Positions 8,250 through 15,904 of a stretch of 33,607 nt of DNA are shown here, piece by piece. Every line of letters starts with the position of its first letter. Positions within the stretch are counted from its first letter, which is position 1. Position numbers and translations under genes: made by a program. Origin of the DNA: Armatimonadota bacterium (GTDB lineage: Bacteria > Armatimonadota > UBA5829 > JAUSEB01); assembly GCA_030650495.1 (NCBI GenBank), contig JAUSEB010000399.1:1-33607 (forward strand). Direction: 5' to 3'. The notes under the pieces were generated by a model that was given only the letters and a program-made list of their open reading frames with translations, was not told where the DNA came from and searched no databases.

Positions 8250-8321
8250 ACATTACCTCTGCCTGGTGGCGGCTTATTTTGAATTGTGAATATATTTACA
8301 ATCTCTGTAAATGCTATGCCA

Positions 8322-8350
8322 ATTATCCCATTCGCTCCAAGCAGTGTCAA
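8322..8350 (-). promoter_or_regulatory. Promoter of the ccm operon
   Basis: On the minus strand a perfect TTGACA (8345-8350) is separated by 17 bp from GATAAT (8322-8327). The expected start is near 8315, giving a leader of about 65 nt to the TTG start of ccmA. No other equally good match was seen in this block apart from the hemC promoter. Confidence 0.75.
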
Positions 8351-8365
8351 GGCAAACAGCTTTCC

Positions 8366-8405
8366 ATCTGTGTTTATCCGCGCACATCCGCGTTTATCTG
8401 CGTTC
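8366..8405. repeat. Decamer array upstream of ccmA promoter
   Basis: Four 10-bp units of the type ATCTGTGTTT/ATCCGCGxxx in tandem, the inverse of the CACAGAT family at 488-517 and the same orientation as 19296-19325. It lies in the divergent gap between ccmA and the vsr-like gene. Confidence 0.7.
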
Positions 8406-8467
8406 TTATATAAGCTTGCGAAATGGAGGATTTCTGGTGTACAGTTTTTTGTGAGGTAATTGCGCGT

Positions 8468-9550
8468 ATGCCTTCCAATAGAACACAAGAGCAAATATCG
8501 GAGATAATGCGGCGCGTGAAGTCGCGTGACACAACGCCGGAGATCGCCTTTCGGAAGGCTTTGTGGGCGAGTGGTGTCAGGTATAGGCTTCACGACGCCA
8601 GGCTGCCGGGAAAGCCGGACATTGTTATCCCAAAATCACGCCTGCTTGTATTCATCGACGGTGACTTCTGGCACGGCAATCAGTATCGCAAACGCGGTCA
8701 TGCCACACTGGAAGCGCAATTTGTCGCAAGTCCAAAAGCTGAATACTGGGTTCCTAAGATAGACGGAAATATGCGCCGCGACAGGAAAAACACGGCGCAG
8801 GCGTTGGCTGAGGGATGGAATATCCTGCGATTTTGGGAGAGCGATATAAAATCGGATTTGCCGGCGTGTATAGAGACAACCCTCAAAGCGATAAAGGGGG
8901 ATTACGATTACCCAATAGCAAGCCGCTTGCCGCAACAAACTGCCATCGTTTTTACTGAATTATCTGCGCTACGCCCCATTTTGGAAGAATGCGGCTGGAG
9001 CGTAACGCTTGTTGAGAATAGCGCCGCGGCTTCCGAAGTTACACTCGCCGCCGCCGTATTTGAACAGGACGATCTTAAGGCGAAAGGCTGCGCTTGGGAT
9101 TTTATGGACTTGCTATCACAGATGGGGCCAAAGCTCCCACCCATTGCGCTTATGGAATGTCCGCCAGAGTGGATTAGAAATAAATATGCTGATGTTTTCG
9201 CGGAATTCCTATATAAACTTAGCCGGTTGGGATATTGCATAGACGCTTTCACAATGATGGCGAAAGAGAATTATGATACTTTATACGTTTTAGCAGTGGT
9301 GGAGGATGTCGTTACTACATCGATCAGTGAAGAATTGAAATTGTCGGAAACGCGGCCAAGAGAAGTTTTCGATTTCATATCTCGGCGGCTGGATATCAAA
9401 TGGTTCTTGGGCGCAGTTCCGGTGATTGATGAAAATTCTCATCGGAATGCCGTGGACTGGATACTATGCAAATATCTGAACCCGGCGATCAACCAGTGGA
9501 TACATGGGCGGGTGTTGAGCCCGGTTAATTCCTCAGTTTGCCTTGAATAA
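8468..9550 (+). CDS. Vsr-type endonuclease fused to a degenerate C5 cytosine methyltransferase-like domain
   Basis: From ATG at 8468 (GAGG 11 bp upstream) the protein has 360 residues. Residues 1-145 match very-short-patch mismatch endonucleases: SEIMRRVKSRDTTPE, LPGKPDIV with Asp51, FIDGDFWHG with His69, YWVPKIDGNMRRDRKN, and GWNILRFWE. The Zn-binding cysteines of E. coli Vsr are not present (GDFWHGN, FWES). Residues 158-360 look like a reduced C5 methyltransferase. ELSALRPILEECGWSVTLVE parallels the motif I region. PPIALMECPPEWI sits where ENV is expected. RLGYCIDAFTMMAKENYDTL parallels the GY...A.dyG segment. RPREVFDFISRRLDIKW and YLNPAINQWIHGRVL resemble the C-terminal part. The catalytic PCQ loop, ENV and target-recognition domain are missing. 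No intact methyltransferase lies nearby. The Vsr call is firm; the C-terminal homology is by eye. Confidence 0.88.
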   Translation: MPSNRTQEQISEIMRRVKSRDTTPEIAFRKALWASGVRYRLHDARLPGKPDIVIPKSRLLVFIDGDFWHGNQYRKRGHATLEAQFVASPKAEYWVPKIDGNMRRDRKNTAQALAEGWNILRFWESDIKSDLPACIETTLKAIKGDYDYPIASRLPQQTAIVFTELSALRPILEECGWSVTLVENSAAASEVTLAAAVFEQDDLKAKGCAWDFMDLLSQMGPKLPPIALMECPPEWIRNKYADVFAEFLYKLSRLGYCIDAFTMMAKENYDTLYVLAVVEDVVTTSISEELKLSETRPREVFDFISRRLDIKWFLGAVPVIDENSHRNAVDWILCKYLNPAINQWIHGRVLSPVNSSVCLE

Positions 9551-9853
9551 CAATAACCACGCGGCTGTTCCTAAAAGAAGCACAATCGTGCACAACACGC
9601 CCATAATGATTCCGAAGTACGCTCTTCCTTTTTCGCATTTTTCAGGATGGGCTTTTATACCCTGTAGGGCTAGTATTCCCAGTAAAATCGCAAAGGGCGC
9701 GGGGACAAGCAAGACCGCGAAAAGCCCAAAATAGCCAGCGGCGACGGCCCACCCGGAACGCCCGATAGGAGACGTTTCGAGCTTGATCCCACCTTAATTC
9801 CCAGCACGGCGGTCTGGCTGCGGGAACTTTGATTGTGCAAGATCAAAAGACAT
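9533..9853 (-). pseudogene. Remnant of a small DUF4190-like membrane protein
   Basis: The minus-strand frame ending at TGA 9533-9535 encodes two hydrophobic helices: GWAVAAGYFGLFAVLLVPAP then FAILLGILALQGIKAHPEK, CEKGRAYFGIIMGVLCTIVL and a last LLFKAN. This layout resembles DUF4190-type proteins. The frame is open only to 9793, where TAA (9794-9796) interrupts, and no ATG/GTG lies downstream of it. Upstream, in the same frame, ATG at 9853 starts MSFDLAQSKFPQPDRRAGN and runs into that TAA. The simplest reading is a gene broken by a nonsense mutation, or an N-terminally truncated one. Its 3' end overlaps the vsr-like gene by 18 bp, tail to tail. Confidence 0.5.
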
Positions 9854-9893
9854 ACTGGATTCGTCGTTCCCTCAGCATACTAAACACACACTA

Positions 9894-9966
9894 CGTCACC
9901 CTGAACTCGTTTCATGGCCTCCTTCCGATTGGTAACAGATGCAGGATCAAGTCCGGCATGACGAAA
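9894..9966. repeat. Dispersed inverted-repeat-like intergenic sequence
   Basis: GTCACCCTGAACTCGTTTCA with a partly complementary end (CAAGTCCGGCATGAC) about 60 bp later. This is the common intergenic inverted-repeat style also seen elsewhere in the window, but of a different sequence family. No coding capacity. Confidence 0.45.
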
Positions 9967-10009
9967 TCCCCAAAAAAGCGAGACCGCCTGAGCTTTCGCT
10001 ACTGCAGGC

Positions 10010-10033
10010 AAAAGGATAAAAGGATTAAAAGGT
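10010..10033. repeat. Octamer array just after the stop of the SUMF1/PEP-CTERM gene
   Basis: AAAAGGAT, AAAAGGAT, TAAAAGGT: three 8-bp units ending 6 bp from the stop codon of the minus-strand gene at 10040. Confidence 0.6.
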
Positions 10034-10039
10034 AGAGGG

Positions 10040-11029
10040 CTATGCCCGACGCCGTCTCATGCCCAAAAGTCCTACTAACCCACCAGCCAATGCGATAATT
10101 GATGACGGCTCAGGAACAACTTCGGAAACACGGAACCCGATGTGGCGGAACTCGGACAACGTGTCGTAGTGGTAGCGGTACGATGATGCTTGGAGAAAGT
10201 CGTCGGGGAGGTAAAACGAACCGCCACGCAGACCACGATCAGCGTAATTCGAGCCTTCGGATCTAATGGCTTCGTTCCACTCATAGATGTTGCCGCCCTG
10301 GTCGAATGTGCCGTAGGGACTGTCGGAGTTCTGGAACTCGCCGACTACCGTGGTGTACTTGCCGGAATCGATGGGATATGGATTACCATAATAGTTGGCG
10401 TTGTTGCCGGAGGCATCGGCCATGTCCCGACCTGGGGTCGTGTTGCTGCTCGTGGGATAGTCCCAGTAACCGGCGCCACCAGCTTTGTTGGGGTCGTAAT
10501 AAGCAGCCTTATACCACTCGTCCTCGCTGGTCACTGCCCACTTCCAATTCGCGTTGCGCTGTATGGTGTTGCCATGGCCATCATTCCAATTGTAGCCGTT
10601 CAGAGTGTATGCGCCGGCCTCGGTGGAGCCGTTGCCCTGGCCGTTACCGAGCCAATTGGCAAAACGGCACGCATCCCAATAGCTTACGTAGTTCACCGGC
10701 CTGTTCGCGTAATCCGACGCTATGCTGTAAGTGTAGCTGCCAGAGCCGCCGGTGCGCTGGATTTGGCAGCCAGCCGTGTTGCTTGCCATAAACGGGTTGT
10801 ACAACCCGTATTTATCCGTCTTTGCCTTGGCGTTCAGAAACTCGGTGTACTGTCCCGCAGTTACTTCATACTTGCCGATGTTGTAGGTATAGGCCACCGA
10901 GCCGTAGCCGGTGGTGTCTGCCGTATTTCCCGCGTTACCCACCTCGACTGTCTCCATCACTACCGCATGAGCAGCAACGCACAAGCACAACAGCGCGATC
11001 ACTGCCATTGCGCCAAAAACCTTCTTCAT
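10040..11029 (-). CDS. Secreted SUMF1/FGE-fold protein with PEP-CTERM sorting signal
   Basis: 329 residues from ATG at 11029, preceded by an ideal AGGAG 5 bp upstream; in-frame sequence further upstream is not protein-like. A signal peptide (1-22, MKKVFGAMAVIALLCLCVAAHA) is followed by a formylglycine-generating-enzyme (SUMF1) fold: YNIGKYEVTAGQYTEFLNA, RPVNYVSYWDACRFANWLGN, WAVTSEDEWYKAAYY, GNIYEWNEA, RGLRGGSFYL and GFRVSEV. The FGE catalytic Cys-Arg position reads LQASSYRYHY, so the active-site cysteine is absent and sulfatase activation is unlikely. The C-terminus is VVPEPSSIIALAGGLVGLLG plus MRRRRA, a PEP-CTERM signal for the exosortase at 28408-29310. Probably a surface or exported structural/binding protein. 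Confidence 0.87.
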   Translation of the reverse strand: MKKVFGAMAVIALLCLCVAAHAVVMETVEVGNAGNTADTTGYGSVAYTYNIGKYEVTAGQYTEFLNAKAKTDKYGLYNPFMASNTAGCQIQRTGGSGSYTYSIASDYANRPVNYVSYWDACRFANWLGNGQGNGSTEAGAYTLNGYNWNDGHGNTIQRNANWKWAVTSEDEWYKAAYYDPNKAGGAGYWDYPTSSNTTPGRDMADASGNNANYYGNPYPIDSGKYTTVVGEFQNSDSPYGTFDQGGNIYEWNEAIRSEGSNYADRGLRGGSFYLPDDFLQASSYRYHYDTLSEFRHIGFRVSEVVPEPSSIIALAGGLVGLLGMRRRRA

Positions 11030-11075
11030 CTTTTCTCCTTTTATGGCGTTCTTCTGAGCTTTGAACGGTAGGTTC

Positions 11076-11099
11076 GTTTCGGTATTGAAATGCCGAAAC
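11076..11099. promoter_or_regulatory. 24-bp near-perfect palindrome in the leader of the SUMF1/PEP-CTERM gene
   Basis: GTTTCGG (11076-11082) and CCGAAAC (11093-11099) flank a centre that is itself nearly symmetrical (TATT-GA-AATG). It lies 47 bp upstream of the start codon, a likely protein-binding site or leader hairpin. Function inferred only. Confidence 0.4.
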
Positions 11100-11464
11100 A
11101 CCGTAAACTCCATCCAGCAATATGCCTGCTCGGTGTCACGTATCAATCAATATTATTATCTGTCTGCGCCACTTATGAGGCCATGGCGCCTCATTCAATA
11201 AAGCTATGTGCACAAATCGTGCCATTTCCAGCAGATGCCCGGCGGATGGATTTCAAGTAAGAGTTTAGGAATGATGAGTGCTTTTACCGCGCATGCGTCA
11301 TTCTGAGGAGCGGAGCGAAGAAGAATCTAATCAATTGTATATATAGCGTAACGTCTCGACTTATCCCTTACCTGTGTAGATCCTTCACTTCGTTCAGGAT
11401 GACGGTCTTTCAAAGTCTGATCTCTTACGGCGGAACCTTGCAGACACTCAATACGTATGTTTTG
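11100..11464. other. Non-coding gap between SUMF1/PEP-CTERM gene and lepB
   Basis: About 480 bp separate the divergent starts. I see no protein-like frame. Contents: the palindrome at 11076-11099, a small hairpin ATGAGGC/GCCTCAT (11175-11181 and 11188-11194), and a degenerate inverted-repeat element at 11296-11404 (CGTCATTCTGAGGAGCGGAG ... CTTCGTTCAGGATGACG) related in style to the 3368, 6101 and 27648 cores. The lepB promoter candidate follows. Confidence 0.6.
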
Positions 11465-11473
11465 TGATACAAT
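11465..11473 (+). promoter_or_regulatory. Extended -10 promoter candidate for lepB
   Basis: TGATACAAT (11465-11473) matches an extended -10 (TGnTATAAT) and lies about 35 bp upstream of the lepB AUG, compatible with the AGGAG at 11498-11502. No good -35 is visible at 17 bp. Confidence 0.4.
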
Positions 11474-11514
11474 AACTGCACTGTCGTTAATGGTTAAAGG
11501 AGACCTTATTCGGT

Positions 11515-12351
11515 ATGGAGTGGTTTGCGAGTATGCCTATCCAGTGGGTGATCGTAATAGTGATCGCTCTTCTGGCTATAAGATTCTATTTGGGGCGGAT
11601 GCAGGCCAAATGGGCCAAGTCGATTGCGGAGACAGCCGAAAGCCTGGCTCTTGCATTCGCGCTGGTATTTTTAATCATTCGACCGTTCCTTATCCAAGCC
11701 TATTATATACCGTCGCAATCCATGGAAACCGGTCTTCATGTTAAGGACCATCTGCTTGCCAACAAGCTGGTTTACAGGTTGAGAGAGCCAAGGCATGGCG
11801 AGATTGTTGTCTTCAAATCCCCTCCTAAACTCGAGGCTCTCGAAGGCAAGAAGGATTTCATAAAGCGTGTCATCGGCGAACCCGGCGATACAATCGAGGT
11901 CAAAGAGGGCCTGGTTTATGTCGATGGTAAAGCATATAGCCATTCGCAGCTCGACAGCTTAATAAATATACAGAGCAACTACGACGAAGAGAATGCGATA
12001 TATGTAAAGCTGCATAAGGACTATATCTCCGTTACTGAGGATAATAAGACCAGTAAGATTACGAAGAAAGAGATTGCCGAGGAAATCGGTAACTCCGACG
12101 CCAAGATTGTGATTCGTCCCGGTGTGGTGATTCGCAATGGCAAGCCGTTGAATGAGTATTACACCGCCGAAGACCCCGATTACAACTACTCAAAGGTGAA
12201 AGTACCGCGCGGCAATCTGTTCGTGATGGGCGATAACCGCAACAACAGTCTGGACAGCCATACCGAGTGGGGTTTCCTGCCCATCCAATACGTGCAGGGC
12301 AAGGCTATGTTCAACTTCTGGCCGCCTAACAGGATTGGGCTTATACGGTAA
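11515..12351 (+). CDS. lepB: Signal peptidase I
   Basis: 278-residue membrane-anchored serine protease that removes signal peptides at the outer face of the inner membrane. There are two N-terminal membrane helices (about 10-27 and 43-60). The catalytic Ser69 lies in YYIPSQSMETG and the general-base Lys117 in FIKRVIGEPGD; the C-terminal box is VMGDNRNNSLDSHTEWGFLP. An insert of about 60 residues (about 140-200, rich in charged residues) sits between the Lys box and the GDNRxNS box. ATG at 11515 has AAAGGAG 12 bp upstream. It stands alone; no partner gene is coupled. Confidence 0.95.
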   Translation: MEWFASMPIQWVIVIVIALLAIRFYLGRMQAKWAKSIAETAESLALAFALVFLIIRPFLIQAYYIPSQSMETGLHVKDHLLANKLVYRLREPRHGEIVVFKSPPKLEALEGKKDFIKRVIGEPGDTIEVKEGLVYVDGKAYSHSQLDSLINIQSNYDEENAIYVKLHKDYISVTEDNKTSKITKKEIAEEIGNSDAKIVIRPGVVIRNGKPLNEYYTAEDPDYNYSKVKVPRGNLFVMGDNRNNSLDSHTEWGFLPIQYVQGKAMFNFWPPNRIGLIR

Positions 12352-12358
12352 AGACCCA

Positions 12359-12383
12359 GGAGTTAGAAGTTAGGAGTTAGAAT
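12359..12383. repeat. Heptamer array after lepB
   Basis: GGAGTTA, GAAGTTA, GGAGTTA, GAAT: 7-bp units starting 8 bp after the lepB TAA. Confidence 0.7.
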
Positions 12384-12385
12384 AG

Positions 12386-12508
12386 GACCCCACCCCAGCC
12401 CTCCCCTAAAGGGGAGGGAGTTGGCCGTTGTTTCGGGATTTGAATGGAGCGCAGCGGAATGGAAATCCCGAAACAAGCCGCGTAAAGGAGGGGGTTAGGG
12501 GGAGGTCT
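12386..12508. repeat. Nested inverted-repeat element between lepB and addB
   Basis: C-rich GACCCCACCCCAGCCC on the left and G-rich GGGGTTAGGGGGAGGTC on the right are inverted. Inside are a hairpin of 9-bp arms (12399-12407 / 12410-12418) and a 14-bp perfect inverted repeat TTGTTTCGGGATTT (12428-12441) / AAATCCCGAAACAA (12463-12476). A cut-down relative of the C-rich part occurs at about 22925-22960 and of the GTTTCGGGA part at 24305-24329. Confidence 0.7.
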
Positions 12509-12548
12509 TCCCTTCTCTAAACTCTCAACCTAGATGAGGAGGTGAAAG

Positions 12549-15500
12549 GTGGCGGTTCAGCTCATATCGGGACCTACCGGCAGCGGCAAGACCGGCGCGG
12601 CTATCGCCGAACTCCTGCGGCTCGACCCTTCATCGTGGAACTCCACAGCCCGTTATATCGTCACCACGCGGCAGGCGGCTAGGCAGGTCACTGAGCGCAT
12701 CATTCAGCAGGCAAATCTGTCCGGCATATTGGGCAATGTCGTCTGCACATTCTATGATCTAGCGCAGGAGTTCATTGCGCGCTCCGGTTTCGCCGCAAGC
12801 CTGATTTCCGACCTCCAGAAATCCTTGATGATCGAGGAAATGCTTCCCGGCGCCAAGCTGGACTATTTCGGCAGAGTGGCGGAACTGCCGGGTTTCACAG
12901 GAGCGCTGGGGCAGGTCATCGGGGAATTGAAGCTTTCGATGGTCAGGCCGGAACAGCTTGACGAGGCGCTGCGAGTACAGGAGCAAGAGTTAGGCTATTC
13001 GTCGCGCCGGAAGATAAGGGAATTGGCGGAGATGTACCGCCGGTACCAGGAAGACATCCTGCTGCGTCATGACCTGCACGATAGAGAAGGTGTGATGTGG
13101 CGTGCAATGGAAATCCTTAAGGAACGCGATTACCTCGCCGGATTTCGCCTCTTTGTTTTTGATGGATTTGACTATTTCAACGGCGTCCAAAAGGAGTTCC
13201 TCTCGCTAATATCGGGACGCGTCCCCGAAGTAATCGTAACGCTGAACTATGAGCCGAGCAGGCCGGAAGTATCGCACATGGTCGAGGTCTCTCGGAGTTT
13301 TGTTCTTGGATTGGGCCAATCATCCGAAAACCTCAAATCTCGCAAACTACAATGCCGGACATCACTGGCACATCTTGGAACTACCGTCTTCAGCAGCGAT
13401 GTTGAGCCTGTTGCCTGCGACGACACTGTAACGATCATCGAAGGCGGCAATCCCGGAATCGAAATCGAGCTGGTTGCTGAGGAAATCCGCAAACTTGTCA
13501 TAGAGCAAGGCTATCGATTTGGCGAGATCGCTATAGTCGCCCGTGATATTGATAGTTACCGCGCGCGTATACAAAGGGTTTTCAGGGCTTATCACTTGCC
13601 GGTTGAGGATTCAGACCGGCCTCTTGCAGGAGCGGCTGTTGCCCGCCTTTTGCTTTCTTGCGTTCGCGCTGTAACTGACGGCTGGCGCAGAAGTGACGTT
13701 ATACAGATACTGAAGTCGGAACTCCTGACAAGTGATTTGCAGCCGGCTTGCAGGGCTGATGTCAATTCAACGCAACTGGGCATTCTGGAAGGCCGTGAGA
13801 ATTGGCTTCGCAGTTGGGGAGACGAAGATAAGACACACGATTTCCGCGTGGATATTCTGAAGACGGTCGTGGAATTCCAGTCGGAGGCCGAGAGAAGCGC
13901 GGCAATAGAAGGACTGGTTGATGCAACTAAAAAGCTGCTGAACGTATTTAACTGGAGAGAAAACACCGAATACAAAGCGCAGGACGCCGCCGCATATAAA
14001 ACGATTTTGCAAATTCTCGATGACCTTGCGCGAAGCCACAAGCTCATCAGTAAGGACACCGGAACGCGGCAGTTTTTCAGTCTTCTTGAGCGGTCGATTT
14101 TTGAAAGCTCTTACACGGTACCCGTATTAAGTAACGAAGTTGTCTGTTTACTGCCGGCTGATAAAGTTTACGGTGAAAAATTCAAAGCTGTTTTCATAAT
14201 CGGCCTGCTTGAGAAGGTCTTTCCGAGACAAATCCGGGAAGAATCATTCCTCCGTGATCGCGAGCGTGAGGCGCTGAATAAAAGCCTTCACGGCGCTTTA
14301 CAGATACAACTGCCTCAGCAAGAAACCGAGCGTTATTACTTCTACAACACCGTCTCTAGCGCCCAGGACAAGTTGTATCTTTGCTACCCGCTGGCGGATG
14401 AGACAGCAAAGGACAGCCTGCCATCGTTTTACATTGGGGAGGTCCGAAAGCTCTTTGCGGACGAATTGCAGACTATACGCAGAGATGTATCCGATATTAT
14501 TCCTTCTGTTGAATCTTGCCGGGACGTGGACGGTCTGAAAAGGAGTGTTGTTTACGCGTTTTCACACCTGCCGGAAGATAAGACCGTGGCCGCCAAGTCC
14601 GCTTACAACAGCTTGCCGGCAAAAGATCTGGCAAGTCTGGCAAGGGTTTTCAGTGATTTTGAAGAAAGACCGGCGCTTATCGCCGATGCAACGCTGCTTA
14701 GGCGCATGGCCGACACTGACCGTGTTTACAGATGCACGGAGCTTGAAAGCTACGCCGCCTGTCCGTTCATGCACTTCTGCCATTACACTCTGGGGCTTGA
14801 ACCGATACGCGACGAGATAGGCGGCCTCGACTGGGGAGGAATTCTACACGAAACGCTATATCGCGTGTTCACTACGCTTCGCGGCGAGCTTGGAGACGAT
14901 TTTTCCGTAATTGAGTTGGACGGGGCGGCGGTGATTTTGCAGGCCAAGAACGTCTTCGCGGAGAAGTTCGATAATTGCTCCCGGCTGGTTAACCTTCCAT
15001 CTCACGAGAAGGAAATGCAGAAGCAGAGCCTGTGGGCGTACATCGAACGTTATATATCGTCCGAAGTGAAGAACGGCTGGCCGGACTTCTCACCAACTCA
15101 TTTCGAGTTGGAGTTCGGAAACGCGGCCAAGCCCGGCAGGCAGCGCGATCCCAAGTCTACTGAAAAGCCACTTATTCTGACGGATTCCGATGGAACTCGC
15201 GTGGAGATTTGCGGGAAGATGGACCGGGTGGATTTGTCGCCTCTGGGAGCGTTAGTCATCGACTATAAGCTGGGGAGTTCTCCCGGCATTTTGAAATTCG
15301 AGAAAGGCCTGGTATTGCAAGCGATGATCTACGCTCTGGCGTTGAAGAAGGTCTTCGGAATCGAGCCTCTGGCCGCCGAGTACCGGCCTCTCAGGGAATG
15401 GAAGCCGGACGGTTTCTATGTCGATACAACCGGAATCAACAAGAGAAATAGAGTCAAGACACGGGAAGAGTTCGACGAGATGCTGAGCGCTTGCGAATCT

Positions 15501-15674
15501 CTTATTCTGGATATTGCAAAAGATATTCGCGCCGGACGGATTTCAGTGGAGCCAAAGGACTGCAAATCATACTGTTCGTATAAAGGCATATGCAGGATAG
15601 ATGACTACCAGAATCTTCTCCTCCAGGCCAGGCGGGCCGCTGAAGGGGAAGAAATCGAGGAGGCGGACGAATGA
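12549..15674 (+). CDS. addB: ATP-dependent helicase/nuclease subunit B (AddB-like)
   Basis: 1041 residues from a GTG with a very strong Shine-Dalgarno (AGGAGG, 6 bp spacer). AddB partners AddA in end-resection for recombinational repair. Walker A GPTGSGKT is at residues 8-15; the centre is a degenerate superfamily 1 helicase. A PD-(D/E)XK nuclease lies near the C-terminus: ICGKMDRVDL, ALVIDYKLG (about 900) and QAMIYALAL. The iron-sulphur staple is visible as Cys738 (YAACPFMHF) plus Cys1005, Cys1009 and Cys1015 (CKSYCSYKGIC). The 4-residue step between the first two of the C-terminal cysteines differs from the C-x2-C usually described. Its stop overlaps the addA start by 4 bp (ATGA). Confidence 0.92.
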   Translation: MAVQLISGPTGSGKTGAAIAELLRLDPSSWNSTARYIVTTRQAARQVTERIIQQANLSGILGNVVCTFYDLAQEFIARSGFAASLISDLQKSLMIEEMLPGAKLDYFGRVAELPGFTGALGQVIGELKLSMVRPEQLDEALRVQEQELGYSSRRKIRELAEMYRRYQEDILLRHDLHDREGVMWRAMEILKERDYLAGFRLFVFDGFDYFNGVQKEFLSLISGRVPEVIVTLNYEPSRPEVSHMVEVSRSFVLGLGQSSENLKSRKLQCRTSLAHLGTTVFSSDVEPVACDDTVTIIEGGNPGIEIELVAEEIRKLVIEQGYRFGEIAIVARDIDSYRARIQRVFRAYHLPVEDSDRPLAGAAVARLLLSCVRAVTDGWRRSDVIQILKSELLTSDLQPACRADVNSTQLGILEGRENWLRSWGDEDKTHDFRVDILKTVVEFQSEAERSAAIEGLVDATKKLLNVFNWRENTEYKAQDAAAYKTILQILDDLARSHKLISKDTGTRQFFSLLERSIFESSYTVPVLSNEVVCLLPADKVYGEKFKAVFIIGLLEKVFPRQIREESFLRDREREALNKSLHGALQIQLPQQETERYYFYNTVSSAQDKLYLCYPLADETAKDSLPSFYIGEVRKLFADELQTIRRDVSDIIPSVESCRDVDGLKRSVVYAFSHLPEDKTVAAKSAYNSLPAKDLASLARVFSDFEERPALIADATLLRRMADTDRVYRCTELESYAACPFMHFCHYTLGLEPIRDEIGGLDWGGILHETLYRVFTTLRGELGDDFSVIELDGAAVILQAKNVFAEKFDNCSRLVNLPSHEKEMQKQSLWAYIERYISSEVKNGWPDFSPTHFELEFGNAAKPGRQRDPKSTEKPLILTDSDGTRVEICGKMDRVDLSPLGALVIDYKLGSSPGILKFEKGLVLQAMIYALALKKVFGIEPLAAEYRPLREWKPDGFYVDTTGINKRNRVKTREEFDEMLSACESLILDIAKDIRAGRISVEPKDCKSYCSYKGICRIDDYQNLLLQARRAAEGEEIEEADE

Positions 15675-15895
15675 CGGAGCTTCGCCTCACGGACGCTCAG
15701 AGATCGGCTATCGATACGCTCGACAGCGATGTGTCAGTTTCCGCCGGAGCAGGATCGGGAAAGACGGAGGTCCTTGTTCAGCGGTTCTGCCGCATCGTCG
15801 AGTCCGGCATGGCTGAAGTTGATGAAATATTGACCGTTACCTTTACCGAAAAGGCCGCCAAGGAAATGAAGCAGCGGAAAGTTCGGGAGTTCTAG
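15671..15895 (+). CDS. addA: AddA N-terminal fragment, terminated by an in-frame TAG
   Basis: Starts at ATG 15671, overlapping the addB stop (ATGA). The 74 residues carry the Q-motif-like region (LTDAQRSAID) and Walker A (SAGAGSGKTEVLVQRF, about 24-39), then TVTFTEKAAKEMKQRKVREF before TAG at 15893-15895. The same frame continues without another stop to 19261, and the residues on both sides join into a normal AddA. This piece is therefore the 5' part of an interrupted gene, not an independent one. Without suppression, a single-base reversion or a sequencing error, the helicase ATP site is separated from the rest of the enzyme. Confidence 0.85.
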   Translation: MTELRLTDAQRSAIDTLDSDVSVSAGAGSGKTEVLVQRFCRIVESGMAEVDEILTVTFTEKAAKEMKQRKVREF

Positions 15896-15904
15896 CGACT
15901 CTAT

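Noticed and set aside
8246-8593. Minus-strand frame ending with a TTGA overlap at the ccmA start, hydrophobic near its end
   Set aside because: It runs through the ccm promoter (TTGACA/GATAAT), a decamer repeat and the antisense of the vsr-like gene; the promoter explains the region better.
10190-11071. Long plus-strand open frame of 293 codons
   Set aside because: Antisense of the SUMF1/PEP-CTERM gene, which has a signal peptide, domain motifs and an ideal ribosome-binding site; the frame is a compositional shadow.
15893-15895. Recoding of UAG as a sense codon
   Set aside because: TAG ends several intact genes in the window, and no specific readthrough context is visible after it.
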